From JAUIAI01 sp963732405 (GTDB lineage Bacteria > Pseudomonadota > Gammaproteobacteria > Burkholderiales > Burkholderiaceae_E): a stretch of 64,000 nt of DNA. Below, one piece after another: positions 51,592 to 60,282 of the stretch. The notes beneath the pieces are model-generated. The model worked only from the letters and a program-made list of their open reading frames with translations. It was not told where the DNA came from and searched no databases. The position numbers were made by a program, and so were the translations under genes. Within the stretch, counting starts at the first letter, position 1, and each line of letters starts with the position of its first letter. The stretch covers positions 372,001-436,000 of the forward strand of contig CAVSZG010000001.1 of the NCBI GenBank assembly GCA_963732405.1. The letters are read 5' to 3'.

Positions 51592-52722
51592 TCAGGATCT
51601 CGCCGCGCTGACTGCCAAGGTGGCGGAAGAACCACGCTCAGAGGCATGCATCCAGCGACGCAGACGCGCCGGCAGGGCGAGCCACGCCACCGCGCGATCG
51701 AGCATGAGAGCCGCCGCATAACTGAGCAGAACAGCACTGATGAGACCGGCGAGGTTGATCCAGGGATTCGCGCCCGCCCAGCGACTGACAGCCGCGTTCA
51801 CGGTCAGGCACACCGGATAGTGAATGACGAAGGCGGCATAGGACAGATCGCTGCCGACGCGCCAGAGTCGATGGCGCAGGATCGAGGCCGCCGGCCGCAG
51901 CACGAGCAGGATGGCTAGCAATACCGCCAATGCGGTTCGAAAGCGTGGCACCGACAGCAAGGCGACGGCGCAAGGCACCAGCAGCACCAGCCAGCCGATC
52001 ATGTGCTGCCTGGCGGCAGCGAGCCCGCCCGCAGCGCCGGACGGAACCCAGGCCGCCAATACGCCCAGCAGATAGGCGCCGACGAAGTACACGCCAAAGG
52101 CGTCGAGGGCGCTGAAGCGGGCCAATAACGCCCACCCGAGCAGGGCCAGCAACAGGATCACGGCTCGCAGATCCACACCGGCCCGTCGCCCGCCGAGCGC
52201 ATTCACGAGCAAGACAAACAGCACATAGAGTTGAAAATCCACCGCGACATACCAAAGCCCGGCCGACAATCCGTCGATGCCCAGAATGTCCTGCAACAGA
52301 AACAGATGGGCGATGATCTGCGCGACGCTGGCCGGCTCCGGCGTTGCCTCGTGGATGAACCAACTGCGCGCCACCGCGGCAGCGAGGATGGCGGCGACAA
52401 TGGCTACCCAGGCAGCTGGCGCCACCCGTGCATAGCGCAGGAGGATCGTGCGAAAAATCCCACTGGGGAAACGAGTCGGCGAGCAACTCGCCGGATCGGG
52501 CGCCAGCGACCGCGCGGCCAGGAAACCGCCCACGACCAGAAAACCATAGACGGCCGCCCGCCCATGAGTGTTCAATGCATCGACAGCCCAGGCGGCAACC
52601 GATGGCCAGGCATCGCGCACGACATCGGCCATCGGACCGTAGAACGCCAGATGGTGCAAGATAATGGCAAGACAGCCGACAGTCTTGAAGACATCGACAA
52701 TCGCTTCGCGGGAATGTTGCAT
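51592..52722 (-). CDS. Acyltransferase-3 family membrane protein
   Basis: A 376-residue protein with about ten hydrophobic helices. The first holds the catalytic-type His in VGCLAIILHHLAF, and RSLAPDP with the arginine loop follows near residue 80. The family O-acylates sugars, lipids or peptidoglycan at the inner membrane. A GAGGG site precedes the ATG at 52722. It is divergent from ybaN. The acceptor substrate is unknown. Confidence 0.86.
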   Translation of the reverse strand: MQHSREAIVDVFKTVGCLAIILHHLAFYGPMADVVRDAWPSVAAWAVDALNTHGRAAVYGFLVVGGFLAARSLAPDPASCSPTRFPSGIFRTILLRYARVAPAAWVAIVAAILAAAVARSWFIHEATPEPASVAQIIAHLFLLQDILGIDGLSAGLWYVAVDFQLYVLFVLLVNALGGRRAGVDLRAVILLLALLGWALLARFSALDAFGVYFVGAYLLGVLAAWVPSGAAGGLAAARQHMIGWLVLLVPCAVALLSVPRFRTALAVLLAILLVLRPAASILRHRLWRVGSDLSYAAFVIHYPVCLTVNAAVSRWAGANPWINLAGLISAVLLSYAAALMLDRAVAWLALPARLRRWMHASERGSSATLAVSAARS

Positions 52723-52870
52723 CGGCCCTCTCTTTTCCAATGCTGGCCGTAGTCTAGCGGCGACCCTCGATGCGCACCCGTTTGAATCTTGTAAGCTGCT
52801 CGCCGAATCTCACGAAGTTGTAACTGCCGTGAACCGCACGAATCCAGCGCTATTGACCAGGGGGTCCTGA

Positions 52871-53317
52871 ATGGTCGAAGACCGGCCATCCGAGTCGTCG
52901 AATTCAGCATTGGATTCGGGCACCCCGTCGCGGCTGCATCCTTCGCGCACCATCCGGGGCTTGCTCTGGATGGCCGGTAGTGTGTCGCTCGTGCTGGGTC
53001 TCATCGGCATCGTCCTGCCCGGACTGCCCACCACACCTTTCATCCTGCTGTCGGCGGCGTGTTATGCCAAGGCGTCACCGCGCCTTCATCAATGGTTGCT
53101 CGGCCACCGATGGTTCGGTCCGATGTTGCGCGACTGGGAGCGCGATCACAGCCTGGCCGGACGCACTAAATTCATCGCGATCACCGCGATGACGCTGATG
53201 GTGGGTTTGTCGGCGTGGCACTTCCAGGGGCGCATCGCCTTGCAAGGCGTATTGCTGCTGGCCGGTTTGATCGGCGTCTGGGTGGTGCTGCGGATTCCGA
53301 CGCGACGACGTCAATGA
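52871..53317 (+). CDS. YbaN-family (DUF454) inner-membrane protein
   Basis: A 148-residue protein whose first 28 residues are hydrophilic. Helices at about residues 31-56 and 103-140 surround the conserved core: GLIGIVLPGLPTTPFILLSAACYA and SPRLHQWLLGHRWFGPML, the family signature. Its function is unknown. ATG at 52871. Confidence 0.9.
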   Translation: MVEDRPSESSNSALDSGTPSRLHPSRTIRGLLWMAGSVSLVLGLIGIVLPGLPTTPFILLSAACYAKASPRLHQWLLGHRWFGPMLRDWERDHSLAGRTKFIAITAMTLMVGLSAWHFQGRIALQGVLLLAGLIGVWVVLRIPTRRRQ

Positions 53318-53365
53318 CTCATTCTGGCCGGCAGCATGGCGCCACCGGCCGGTCCGACCATCCGG

Positions 53366-53944
53366 TCAGAACGTGTAGCGTCCGATCGCCGTCAATGACC
53401 GATGGTCGTCACCGAGCTGCACTTCGCCGCCGATCGACCATTGTTTGTTGATCTGATAGAGGGCTCCTCCCTCGAGGTAGATCGTGGTGTCGCCATAGTT
53501 GTCGATAGCCAGTCGACCGAATCCTTCGACTTGCGGCGCGACCTGGCCACGCACGCCACTGGCCAGCGTCAAGCCCCAGTCACTGGATGAATTGAACACC
53601 GTGTCAAAGGCAACCCGACCAATCGATGCAGTCGTGACGATGTCAAGCATCGGGCTGAGTCGCACCACATAGCCGGCACCGACGCTGAAGAACGAATAAT
53701 CGCCACCCGACAGCCACAGGCCGTTGCCCCCCAGGCTGGCAGCCTCGCCGGTCACCAGGACATTGTTCGCCACTTCGAACGAACCTCGCACCCGTAGGCC
53801 TTGATCCCGGACGGGGCCGCGATAGCCTCGGACCAAGACACCGGCTTCGACGATGTTGTAGCTCAGATCGGTCGCACCGACCGACTCGGCCCCGCTGATG
53901 CCAAGGGCGATGGCCAGCCCGATAACGCACTGCTTGTGTTTCAT
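53366..53944 (-). CDS. Outer-membrane beta-barrel-like protein
   Basis: A 192-residue secreted protein with a signal peptide (residues about 1-25, ending ESVGATD). The rest is made of alternating short beta strands with Gly/Tyr/aromatic ends (YSFFSVGAGYVVRLS, TIYLEGGALYQINKQW), and the final residue is Phe (AIGRYTF), the outer-membrane assembly signal. About eight strands are likely. The ATG at 53944 is used; the upstream in-frame stretch overlaps other coding sequence. Specific function unknown. Confidence 0.78.
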   Translation of the reverse strand: MKHKQCVIGLAIALGISGAESVGATDLSYNIVEAGVLVRGYRGPVRDQGLRVRGSFEVANNVLVTGEAASLGGNGLWLSGGDYSFFSVGAGYVVRLSPMLDIVTTASIGRVAFDTVFNSSSDWGLTLASGVRGQVAPQVEGFGRLAIDNYGDTTIYLEGGALYQINKQWSIGGEVQLGDDHRSLTAIGRYTF

Positions 53945-54123
53945 GGTGAGGTTCCGCTGAAGAGTGAGGTGCTGAGTCCGGGTGGCAAGGCCAGGTTCAG
54001 GGACATCGCCACGACCTTCCTGCGCATTCAGCGCCGTCCTATCGAGATCTGAACGCGACGGCGGTCGAACGTCAGGAGCGGGGCGATTGTAACCTCCGGT
54101 TTGCCGGGGCCAGCCGACCCCGC

Positions 54124-54507
54124 TCAACCCGGTGCTTTTGGGAAGGATGCGAGCCCGTCCGGCAGTCGCGACCATGTCAGACGTGAATCGCAATACACCT
54201 GAAAGCCCGGTTCGACCCAGGACGGATCATCGAGGGTTCCCGCCTTCACGAGTGCCATGTCGGGCATCGCATCGATCAGGGAGTAGATCGGCGAGCCGCA
54301 CTCGCCGCAGAAGTGCCGGTATACCGGCAGACCACTGTCACCCGTGTCTTGGTAGCGCCGTAGTGCTTCACCCTCAACCAAAAGCGCAGCCGTGGGCACG
54401 CCGATGTTCATCGAGAAGGCCGACCCGCTCTGGCGTTGGCAATGGGTGCAGTGACAGACCACGACCATTGAGGCTTCGCCGGACGCCTGGTAGCGAACCC
54501 AACCCAT
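54124..54507 (-). pseudogene. GFA-family zinc protein, 5'-truncated
   Basis: A GFA/CENP-V-type protein of 127 residues as started at the ATG at 54507. It keeps CHCTHCQRQSGSAFS, YRHFCGECGSPIYS and the C-terminal PDGLASFP. The N-terminal zinc motif (normally G-x-C-x-C-G before VRY) is missing: the codons before VRY read Met-Gly-Trp. Similarity stops at about 54498, where a divergent unrelated gene's coding begins. So the 5' end has been lost in a rearrangement and the protein lacks one metal site. Confidence 0.8.
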
Positions 54508-54579
54508 ATCGCGCCGGGTGTCTACACGCTCAGGCAGAAGAGCAGCGGCCGATTCCTTGACGCCCATGAAAATGCCGAA

Positions 54580-55341
54580 ATGGATTTTGGCGTGGTAACC
54601 CGGACAGCTCAGCACAACGACACGCAACGCTGGATCGTCAGACCGGTGGGCCTGATTTGTACCGTGAAGCAGCGCAGCAATGGTCGTTTCGTCGATGCGC
54701 ATGAACATAGTGGTCAGGATTTCCGGGTCGTCACCCGGGAAGCGCAGAACAATGACACGCAGAAATGGCAGATCATGTTTCTGGGCGAAGGCGAATACAC
54801 GATTCAGCAGGTCAGTTCGGGCCGATTTCTTGACGCCTACAGTGATTCAGGCAAAGACTTCTCGATGGTGACGCGCGGCGCGACCGGCTCCGATGCGCAG
54901 AAATGGCTGATTCGTGCGGCGACGAATTCGAGCTTCACCATCCAGCAGAAAAGCACGATGCGTTTTGCCGATGCCCACGAAATTGCCGGCCGGGACTTTG
55001 CCCTGGTCACCCGGGGGGCTCAGCAAAATGCAACTCAGGAATGGTTGCTGACACCGACCGAGACGATCTGCACGATTCAGCAGATGAGCAATCGGCGATA
55101 TCTGGACGCCCATGAATCGGCCGACCGGGACTTCGCGGCAGTGACCCGGGAGCACAGTCAAGACGACAAGCAGCATTGGCTGTTGCGCCCTCAGGGGAAC
55201 GATGCCTTCACGCTGCAGCAGTTCAATTCCCGACGCTTTCTCGACGCCCATGAGATAGCGTCCAGGGACTTCTCGGTAGTGACGCGGGATGCTCAGGGTA
55301 ACGATACCCAGGTATGGATGGTGGATCGGATCACGCTCTGA
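54580..55341 (+). CDS. Six-repeat beta-trefoil-like protein, probably 5'-truncated
   Basis: A 253-residue protein of six repeats of about 40 residues. Each runs as S-x-G/R-R-[FY]-[LV]-DAH-E ... D-F-x-VVTR-x-A-x-x-N-D-T-Q-x-W. The spacing suggests two beta-trefoils of the ricin-B/fascin type, probably binding sugars or protein surfaces. The first repeat begins before the ATG: in-frame codons from about 54520 (VYTLRQKSSGRFLDAHE) match the pattern without a start codon. The natural 5' end therefore lies in sequence now replaced by the truncated GFA gene. No signal peptide remains. Confidence 0.75.
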   Translation: MDFGVVTRTAQHNDTQRWIVRPVGLICTVKQRSNGRFVDAHEHSGQDFRVVTREAQNNDTQKWQIMFLGEGEYTIQQVSSGRFLDAYSDSGKDFSMVTRGATGSDAQKWLIRAATNSSFTIQQKSTMRFADAHEIAGRDFALVTRGAQQNATQEWLLTPTETICTIQQMSNRRYLDAHESADRDFAAVTREHSQDDKQHWLLRPQGNDAFTLQQFNSRRFLDAHEIASRDFSVVTRDAQGNDTQVWMVDRITL

Positions 55342-55395
55342 ACCCGATGTCCGTCCCATCACGGCCCGATCGGCCGGTGCCCACGATGAGTCCGG

Positions 55396-57432
55396 TCAAA
55401 GATCCTTTACCAGGCGCAGCGCATCGTGGATGGCGGCGTGGGTGTTGCGCGATGACACCGCGTCACCGATCCGGAACAGCTGGAAACGGCCCGCGTCATT
55501 CGTCCGTAGAGTCTGTGCCCGCCCATCGATCAGAGCATCATGGTCCACGGCGCCTTGATTGGCGGACTCGGCCTTCAGGTCGAAATACAGCTCGTCCAGC
55601 GGCAGGGTGCCGTGGTTGACGACGATCTGGTCGTATCGCTGTTCATAACAAACGCCACCATAGTCGCTACCGATGGTGGCCACCAGTTCTGCGCCGTCAC
55701 GCCGGACCGACTCAAGCCGGTAGGTGACGGTGAATGTTGTCCTGAGCTTCTGTAGCGAGCGCATGTAGGGCACGAGGTTCATGCTTATCACTTCAGGCGC
55801 GAAGTTGCGGTCGGGCGTCATCACTTCGATCTTGCCGCCGGCCTGGGCGATCGTCTCGGCGGCCTGCAATGCGGCATGGTCGCCAGCGTCGTCGAACAAC
55901 AGCACATTCACGCCCGGCTTCACCTCACCGGAAATGATGTCCCAGGTGGACACCACATGCGCATTACCCTCGTTCAGCACATCGGTGTGCGGCATCCCGC
56001 CGGTGGCGATGATCACGACATCAGGGTTTTCGGCGCGCACCGCGTCAGCATCCGCATAGGTGTCGAAGCGAAAGCGCACGCCCAGGCGATCACACTGAGC
56101 CATGCGCCAGTCGATGATGCCCATCATCTCCTTGCGCCGCGGGTTCTGCGCCGTGAGTCGGATCTGGCCGCCGGGCTCATGCATCGCCTCGAAGACCGTG
56201 ACCGCATGGCCACGTTCGCCGGCCACCCGCGCGGCTTCCAGGCCGGCCGGGCCGGCACCCACCACCACGAACCGGCGCGGTCGGGCCGCCGGTTCGATGG
56301 TGTGCGGCATCGTCAATTCACGGCCGGTAGCGGCATTGTGAATGCAGTAGGCGGCACCGCCCTGATATATGCGGTCCAGGCAGTAGTTGGCCCCGACGCA
56401 GGGGCGGATGTCGTGTTCGCGGCGTTCGGTGATCTTGCGAACGAGGTGGGGATCGGTCATGTGCGCGCGCGTCATGCCGATCATGTCCACCTTGCCCGAT
56501 TCAATGGCATAGCGGGCGGTCGCCACATCCTGGATACGCGCGGCATGGAAAGTGGGAAAGCCGGTTTCCTGGCGGATCTCGCCGGCGAAGTCCAGATGGG
56601 GGGCACTCTTCATGCCCATGACCGGAATCACGTCGGTCAGGCCGGCATCGGTGGCCAGGTTGCCGCGCACCACGTTCAGGAAATCCACCAGGCCGCTGTC
56701 GCGCAGCAGGCGCGAGATCTGCAGTCCTTCTGCCCGGGTCAACCCGCCCTCGAGCAGTTCGTCGCCGGTGTAGCGGATGCCGACCAGGAATTCATCGCCG
56801 ACTCGTTCACGGATGGCGCGCAACACCTCGAAGCCAAAGCGCGTTCGATTCTCCAGCGAACCGCCATAGGGTTCATCCAGGGTGTTGGTCAACGGCGACC
56901 AGAACTGGTCCATCAGGTGGCCATAGGCCTGCACTTCGAGTCCGTCCAGACCGGCGGCCTTCATGCGCTCGGCCGCATCGGCGTAATCCTTGATGATGCG
57001 ATCGATGTCCCAGGTTTCCATTTTCTTGGGAAACGCCCGATGCGCTGCTTCGCGGCTATGCGAGGGCGACACGGCCGTCAGCCAGTCGCCCTTGTCCCAG
57101 CGCGTGCGCCGGCCCAGATGGGTGAGCTGAATCATCACCTTGGCGCCGTGTTCATGGCATTCATCCACCAGGTCGCGCAACCAGCCGACGACCTCGTCCT
57201 TGTAGGCCAGCAGATTGTTGAACACCGGCGGGCTGTCCTTGGAGACGGCTGCCGAGCCCGCCGTCATGGTCAGCGCGACGCCACCTTTGGCCCGCTCCAC
57301 GTGATAGGCGCGATACAGCGCCTTGGGCATGCCGTCTTCCGCATAGGCCGGCTCATGCGAGGTGGTCATGATCCGGTTGCGAAAGGTCAGGTGTTTGAGG
57401 GTGTAGGGCTGGAGCAATGGGTCGCTGGACAT
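55396..57432 (-). CDS. Dimethylglycine/N-methylproline demethylase-like flavoprotein
   Basis: A 678-residue two-module enzyme related to 2,4-dienoyl-CoA reductase, trimethylamine dehydrogenase and the DgcA-type demethylases. The N-terminal OYE-like barrel has IQLTHLGRRT and GLEVQAYGHLMDQFW. A cysteine cluster (PCVGANYCLDRIY ... AYCIHN) follows, lacking one of the usual cysteines. The C-terminal part has the VVVGAGPAGLEAARV dinucleotide motif. It probably N-demethylates a quaternary-amine-derived compound. The ATG at 57432 gives the family start. It is divergent from a TetR gene across 98 bp with a palindrome. Confidence 0.88.
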   Translation of the reverse strand: MSSDPLLQPYTLKHLTFRNRIMTTSHEPAYAEDGMPKALYRAYHVERAKGGVALTMTAGSAAVSKDSPPVFNNLLAYKDEVVGWLRDLVDECHEHGAKVMIQLTHLGRRTRWDKGDWLTAVSPSHSREAAHRAFPKKMETWDIDRIIKDYADAAERMKAAGLDGLEVQAYGHLMDQFWSPLTNTLDEPYGGSLENRTRFGFEVLRAIRERVGDEFLVGIRYTGDELLEGGLTRAEGLQISRLLRDSGLVDFLNVVRGNLATDAGLTDVIPVMGMKSAPHLDFAGEIRQETGFPTFHAARIQDVATARYAIESGKVDMIGMTRAHMTDPHLVRKITERREHDIRPCVGANYCLDRIYQGGAAYCIHNAATGRELTMPHTIEPAARPRRFVVVGAGPAGLEAARVAGERGHAVTVFEAMHEPGGQIRLTAQNPRRKEMMGIIDWRMAQCDRLGVRFRFDTYADADAVRAENPDVVIIATGGMPHTDVLNEGNAHVVSTWDIISGEVKPGVNVLLFDDAGDHAALQAAETIAQAGGKIEVMTPDRNFAPEVISMNLVPYMRSLQKLRTTFTVTYRLESVRRDGAELVATIGSDYGGVCYEQRYDQIVVNHGTLPLDELYFDLKAESANQGAVDHDALIDGRAQTLRTNDAGRFQLFRIGDAVSSRNTHAAIHDALRLVKDL

Positions 57433-57489
57433 GCGGGGCTTCCAGTTGGCGATGCACCTGGGACGGTGCGAGGGGTTAGGCCTGCAAGC

Positions 57490-57516
57490 CAGTGTAGGAG
57501 CACTGTACACTAGTGT
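57490..57516. promoter_or_regulatory. Operator-like inverted repeats between the demethylase and TetR genes
   Basis: Two dyads adjoin: CAGTG-N6-CACTG at 57490-57505 and the perfect palindrome ACACTAGTGT at 57507-57516. They lie between the divergent starts and are the natural site for autoregulation by the TetR protein. Confidence 0.5.
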
Positions 57517-57530
57517 CAAGTAACAAGACG

Positions 57531-58214
57531 ATGATGTACATTACGAACATTGACGCTCTGGATGTATCACCGATGGACCAGCCCGTTTCCGAACCCAATC
57601 GTGGATCGGCCGATCGATGGCTGGACGCCGCCTACGAAATGTTGTTGAGCAGCGGCGTCGATTCGATCCGCATCCTGCCATTGGCCAGAAAGCTCAACCT
57701 GGCCCGGACCAGCTTCTACTGGTTTTTCACAGACCGCGATGCCCTGCTGGAGGCGCTGCTGGTGCGCTGGCGAGAGAAGAACACCGGCAACTGGATCGCG
57801 CGCACGGGCGCGTATGCCGAGAGCATCTGCGAGGCCGTGCTCAATGTCTTCGACTGCTGGTTCGACGACTCGCTGTTCGATTCGCGTCACGAATCGGCCA
57901 TTCGCAACTGGGCCCAGCAGTCGGCCGACGTGGCCGATGAACTGGCCAGGGCAGACGCGCTGAGAATCGCTGCGCTGGCGGCCATGTTCGCCCGCTTCGG
58001 CTATGACGAGATGGCCGCCGACGTGCGCGCCCGAACTGTCTATCTGACCCAGATCGGCTATCTATCCATGCGCACGCAGGAGAGCATAGACATCCGCATG
58101 GCGCGAATTGCCATGTATGTCCGGATCTTCACCGGGTGCGAACCGTCGCCGCGCGATCTGGATCGCTTCTTTGCGCGTCGTGGCTATCAGGCGCCGGAAT
58201 CGGCATCGCCATGA
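57531..58214 (+). CDS. TetR-family transcriptional regulator
   Basis: A regulator of about 227 residues. The HTH is visible in RWLDAAYEMLLSSGVDSIRI and LPLARKLNLARTSFYWFFTDRDALLEALL. The C-terminal domain is helical (YLTQIGYLSMRTQESIDIRMA). The start is unsure: ATG at 57531, 57534 or 57573 are possible and no ribosome site is clear. A GTG at 57513 overlaps the palindrome. It is divergent from the demethylase-like gene and probably represses it. A group II intron follows about 100 bp after its stop. Confidence 0.87.
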   Translation: MMYITNIDALDVSPMDQPVSEPNRGSADRWLDAAYEMLLSSGVDSIRILPLARKLNLARTSFYWFFTDRDALLEALLVRWREKNTGNWIARTGAYAESICEAVLNVFDCWFDDSLFDSRHESAIRNWAQQSADVADELARADALRIAALAAMFARFGYDEMAADVRARTVYLTQIGYLSMRTQESIDIRMARIAMYVRIFTGCEPSPRDLDRFFARRGYQAPESASP

Positions 58215-58352
58215 ATCGATCAGATCGGCATCGGCTGCTGATTCGTTGATCCTGCCCACGGCGTTGCACGACAATGACCGAGCGGTGTTCTGCGAACAAT
58301 GTCCAATCACCTGTCGGAGTAGGAATGCCGATCACTCGACACCCCCTCCACA

Positions 58353-58385
58353 GATCCGTGCGAGCGGGATTACCGCACACGGCTC
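58353..58385 (-). ncRNA. Group II intron domain V
   Basis: On the minus strand the hairpin starts GAGCCGTGTGCGG, with a GTAA-type loop and a complementary return arm ending ACGGATC. This matches the conserved catalytic domain V of bacterial group II introns. Confidence 0.75.
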
Positions 58386-59878
58386 CTGCCTCGGGTCGTG
58401 ACGCTCAGACGCTGGTTGGGGTAAGGGTGACAGATGCGAGGAGAAGGTAGCCAGTGATGGATCAGCCGGTACATTCGACGCCACGTCACGAAGCCCGTTT
58501 GGCTGCGGCGGCACATCGTGCGGTGCCAAAGCCGGGCGACCTGATGACGGAATGTTCTCAGGCGGGCCCCGTTCATCGGCACGCCGTAGTAGCGCGTGTG
58601 CCCGATGACCACGGCGCGCAGGTAACGGCCCTGCTCGCCGATGGGCACGTGCATGCGTCGTCTGAGTTCGACCTTGAGCGCTGCGAGCTTGCCCCGCAGT
58701 CGTTTCGCACTGGTGAGCCGCAGCACGATGAACTTCCCCTGTCGCGTCTTGCCGCAGCAATGCGTGAAGCCAAGGAAGTCGAACGTTTGCGGCTTGCCCT
58801 TTCCTCGACGCGCGATGTTGCCTCGGGCAAATGGCCCGAACTCGATCAGTCGCGTCTTCTCGGGGTGCAGCTTCAGCCCGAACTCCTGCAGCCGTGCCTT
58901 CACGTCGCGCGCAAAGCGCTCGGCGTCGTCACGGAACCGGAAGCCGGCAACCCAATCATCGGCGTAACGCACGACGATCACGTCACCTCGGGCATGGCGA
59001 GCCCGCCACTGTTTCACCCACTGATCGAACACGTAGTGCAGGTAGATGTTGGCCAGCAGCGGACTGATGCTGCCGCCTTGCACCGTTCCCAACTCACTGT
59101 GCTCGAGCCGTCCCTCTTGCAGCACGCCCGCGTGCAGCCACTTCTTGATCAGCCGCACCACGCGCGCATCGGCAACCCGGTGCTCGATGAACCGTATCAG
59201 CCAGTCGTGATCGATCGTGTCGAAGAACTTGCTGATGTCCGCATCGAGAATCCAGTTCACATATCTGCTGCCCATCCCCACCACCACGGCATCGAGCGCA
59301 TCGTGTGCGCTTTTGCCGGGCCGAAAGCCGTAGCTGAACCCGATGAAGTCCTGCTCGTAGATCGCGTTGAGCACATCGACCGTGGCGCGTTGGACCAGTT
59401 TGTCCTCCAGCGCCGGCACGCCCAGCGGGCGTTGGCTCCCGTCGGGCTTGTCGATGTACACACGCCGCACAGGCTGGGGCCGGTAGCCCCCTCGGGCGAG
59501 CCGATCGGACAGATCCACAAGCCTTGCTTCCAGATCGAGCCCGTACGACTGCCACGTCTGGCCGTCCACGCCGGGCGCCGCATCGCGCCTGAGCGCGTGA
59601 TATGCCGCGCGCAGTCGGTCGGTTTGGTAGATGTGGTGCATCAGCGAGGTGAACTTCGCATCGCGTCTGCCTTTTGCCGTCTGACGTATGCCGTTGAGCG
59701 CCGTTCCCATGTCATAGACCCGCATCGATCTGCGGGACATGCGCGCTGCAACCGCATTGCCCTTGGCCTGCCGCCTTCCCTCCACCGCCTCCGCCGCCGC
59801 GGGAACTTCCCCCGCCGCTTTGTTCGGCAGTTTCTGCGGTACTACGCAGCAGTCCGACTTCCCGCCCCGATTGCTCAT
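58370..59878 (-). CDS. ltrA: Group II intron reverse transcriptase/maturase
   Basis: A 502-residue intron-encoded protein. The RT domain has DAAPGVDGQTW, KPDGSQRPLGVPALEDK, GFSYGFRPGKSAHDAL, QGGSISPLLANIYLHYVFD and the catalytic YADDW. The maturase domain X follows (GKPQTFDFLGFTHCCGKT, RRRMHVPIGEQGRYLRAVV, and GHTRYYGVPMN). No HNH endonuclease domain is seen after it, as is common for introns that insert at replication forks or hairpins. The ATG at 59878 starts after the 5' ribozyme part. All core residues are intact, so it is likely active. Confidence 0.95.
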   Translation of the reverse strand: MSNRGGKSDCCVVPQKLPNKAAGEVPAAAEAVEGRRQAKGNAVAARMSRRSMRVYDMGTALNGIRQTAKGRRDAKFTSLMHHIYQTDRLRAAYHALRRDAAPGVDGQTWQSYGLDLEARLVDLSDRLARGGYRPQPVRRVYIDKPDGSQRPLGVPALEDKLVQRATVDVLNAIYEQDFIGFSYGFRPGKSAHDALDAVVVGMGSRYVNWILDADISKFFDTIDHDWLIRFIEHRVADARVVRLIKKWLHAGVLQEGRLEHSELGTVQGGSISPLLANIYLHYVFDQWVKQWRARHARGDVIVVRYADDWVAGFRFRDDAERFARDVKARLQEFGLKLHPEKTRLIEFGPFARGNIARRGKGKPQTFDFLGFTHCCGKTRQGKFIVLRLTSAKRLRGKLAALKVELRRRMHVPIGEQGRYLRAVVIGHTRYYGVPMNGARLRTFRHQVARLWHRTMCRRSQTGFVTWRRMYRLIHHWLPSPRICHPYPNQRLSVTTRGRSRVR

Positions 59879-60282
59879 CGTCGTGCGCCCACAGGCTTCA
59901 CGATGCGCTCTGCGCACTTGCCCGCCTCCCGGCGGAGCGCAGAAGGTGACGGGATCTCCCGGTTCCCGAACAAGGTGCATCCGTGCGTGCACGGGGTCTC
60001 TGACCGCGCGGGGTCCAGCGCTGCCTCGCCTATGCGGCAGCGCCAGTGTGGCCTTCGGCATGTCTCCACGGCCTCGGCACCCCGGACCACCCACGCCTTG
60101 CGGCATGGGGCATATATTTCGCGGCTCAATACCCGGCCCACACGTACCCCTGTCAACGCTTCGCCTACACCCTCACGGATGCACTCGCATGACTCGGGGC
60201 CGTCGTGGCTGGCTAAACCTTCAACGTATGAAACTTCCATTCACAACACCTTGCCGGTTTTGACCGGCGCACGGAGACGAAC

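Larger units (their letters stand above)
58313..60272 (-). mobile_element. Group II intron (retroelement)
   Basis: A complete-looking group II intron on the minus strand. Its 5' end begins GTGCG at 60272, the group II consensus. The 3' end has a domain V-like hairpin at 58353-58385, a domain VI stem after it, and terminal CGAC at 58313. The RT/maturase gene lies within, its stop inside domain V. It inserted next to the amidase ribosome site. Boundaries were placed by motif, and the 3' end could be off by a few bases. Confidence 0.8.

Noticed and set aside
55876..57513. 545-residue open frame on the plus strand
   Set aside because: Antisense to the demethylase-like flavoprotein with clear motifs; composition is that of a shadow frame.
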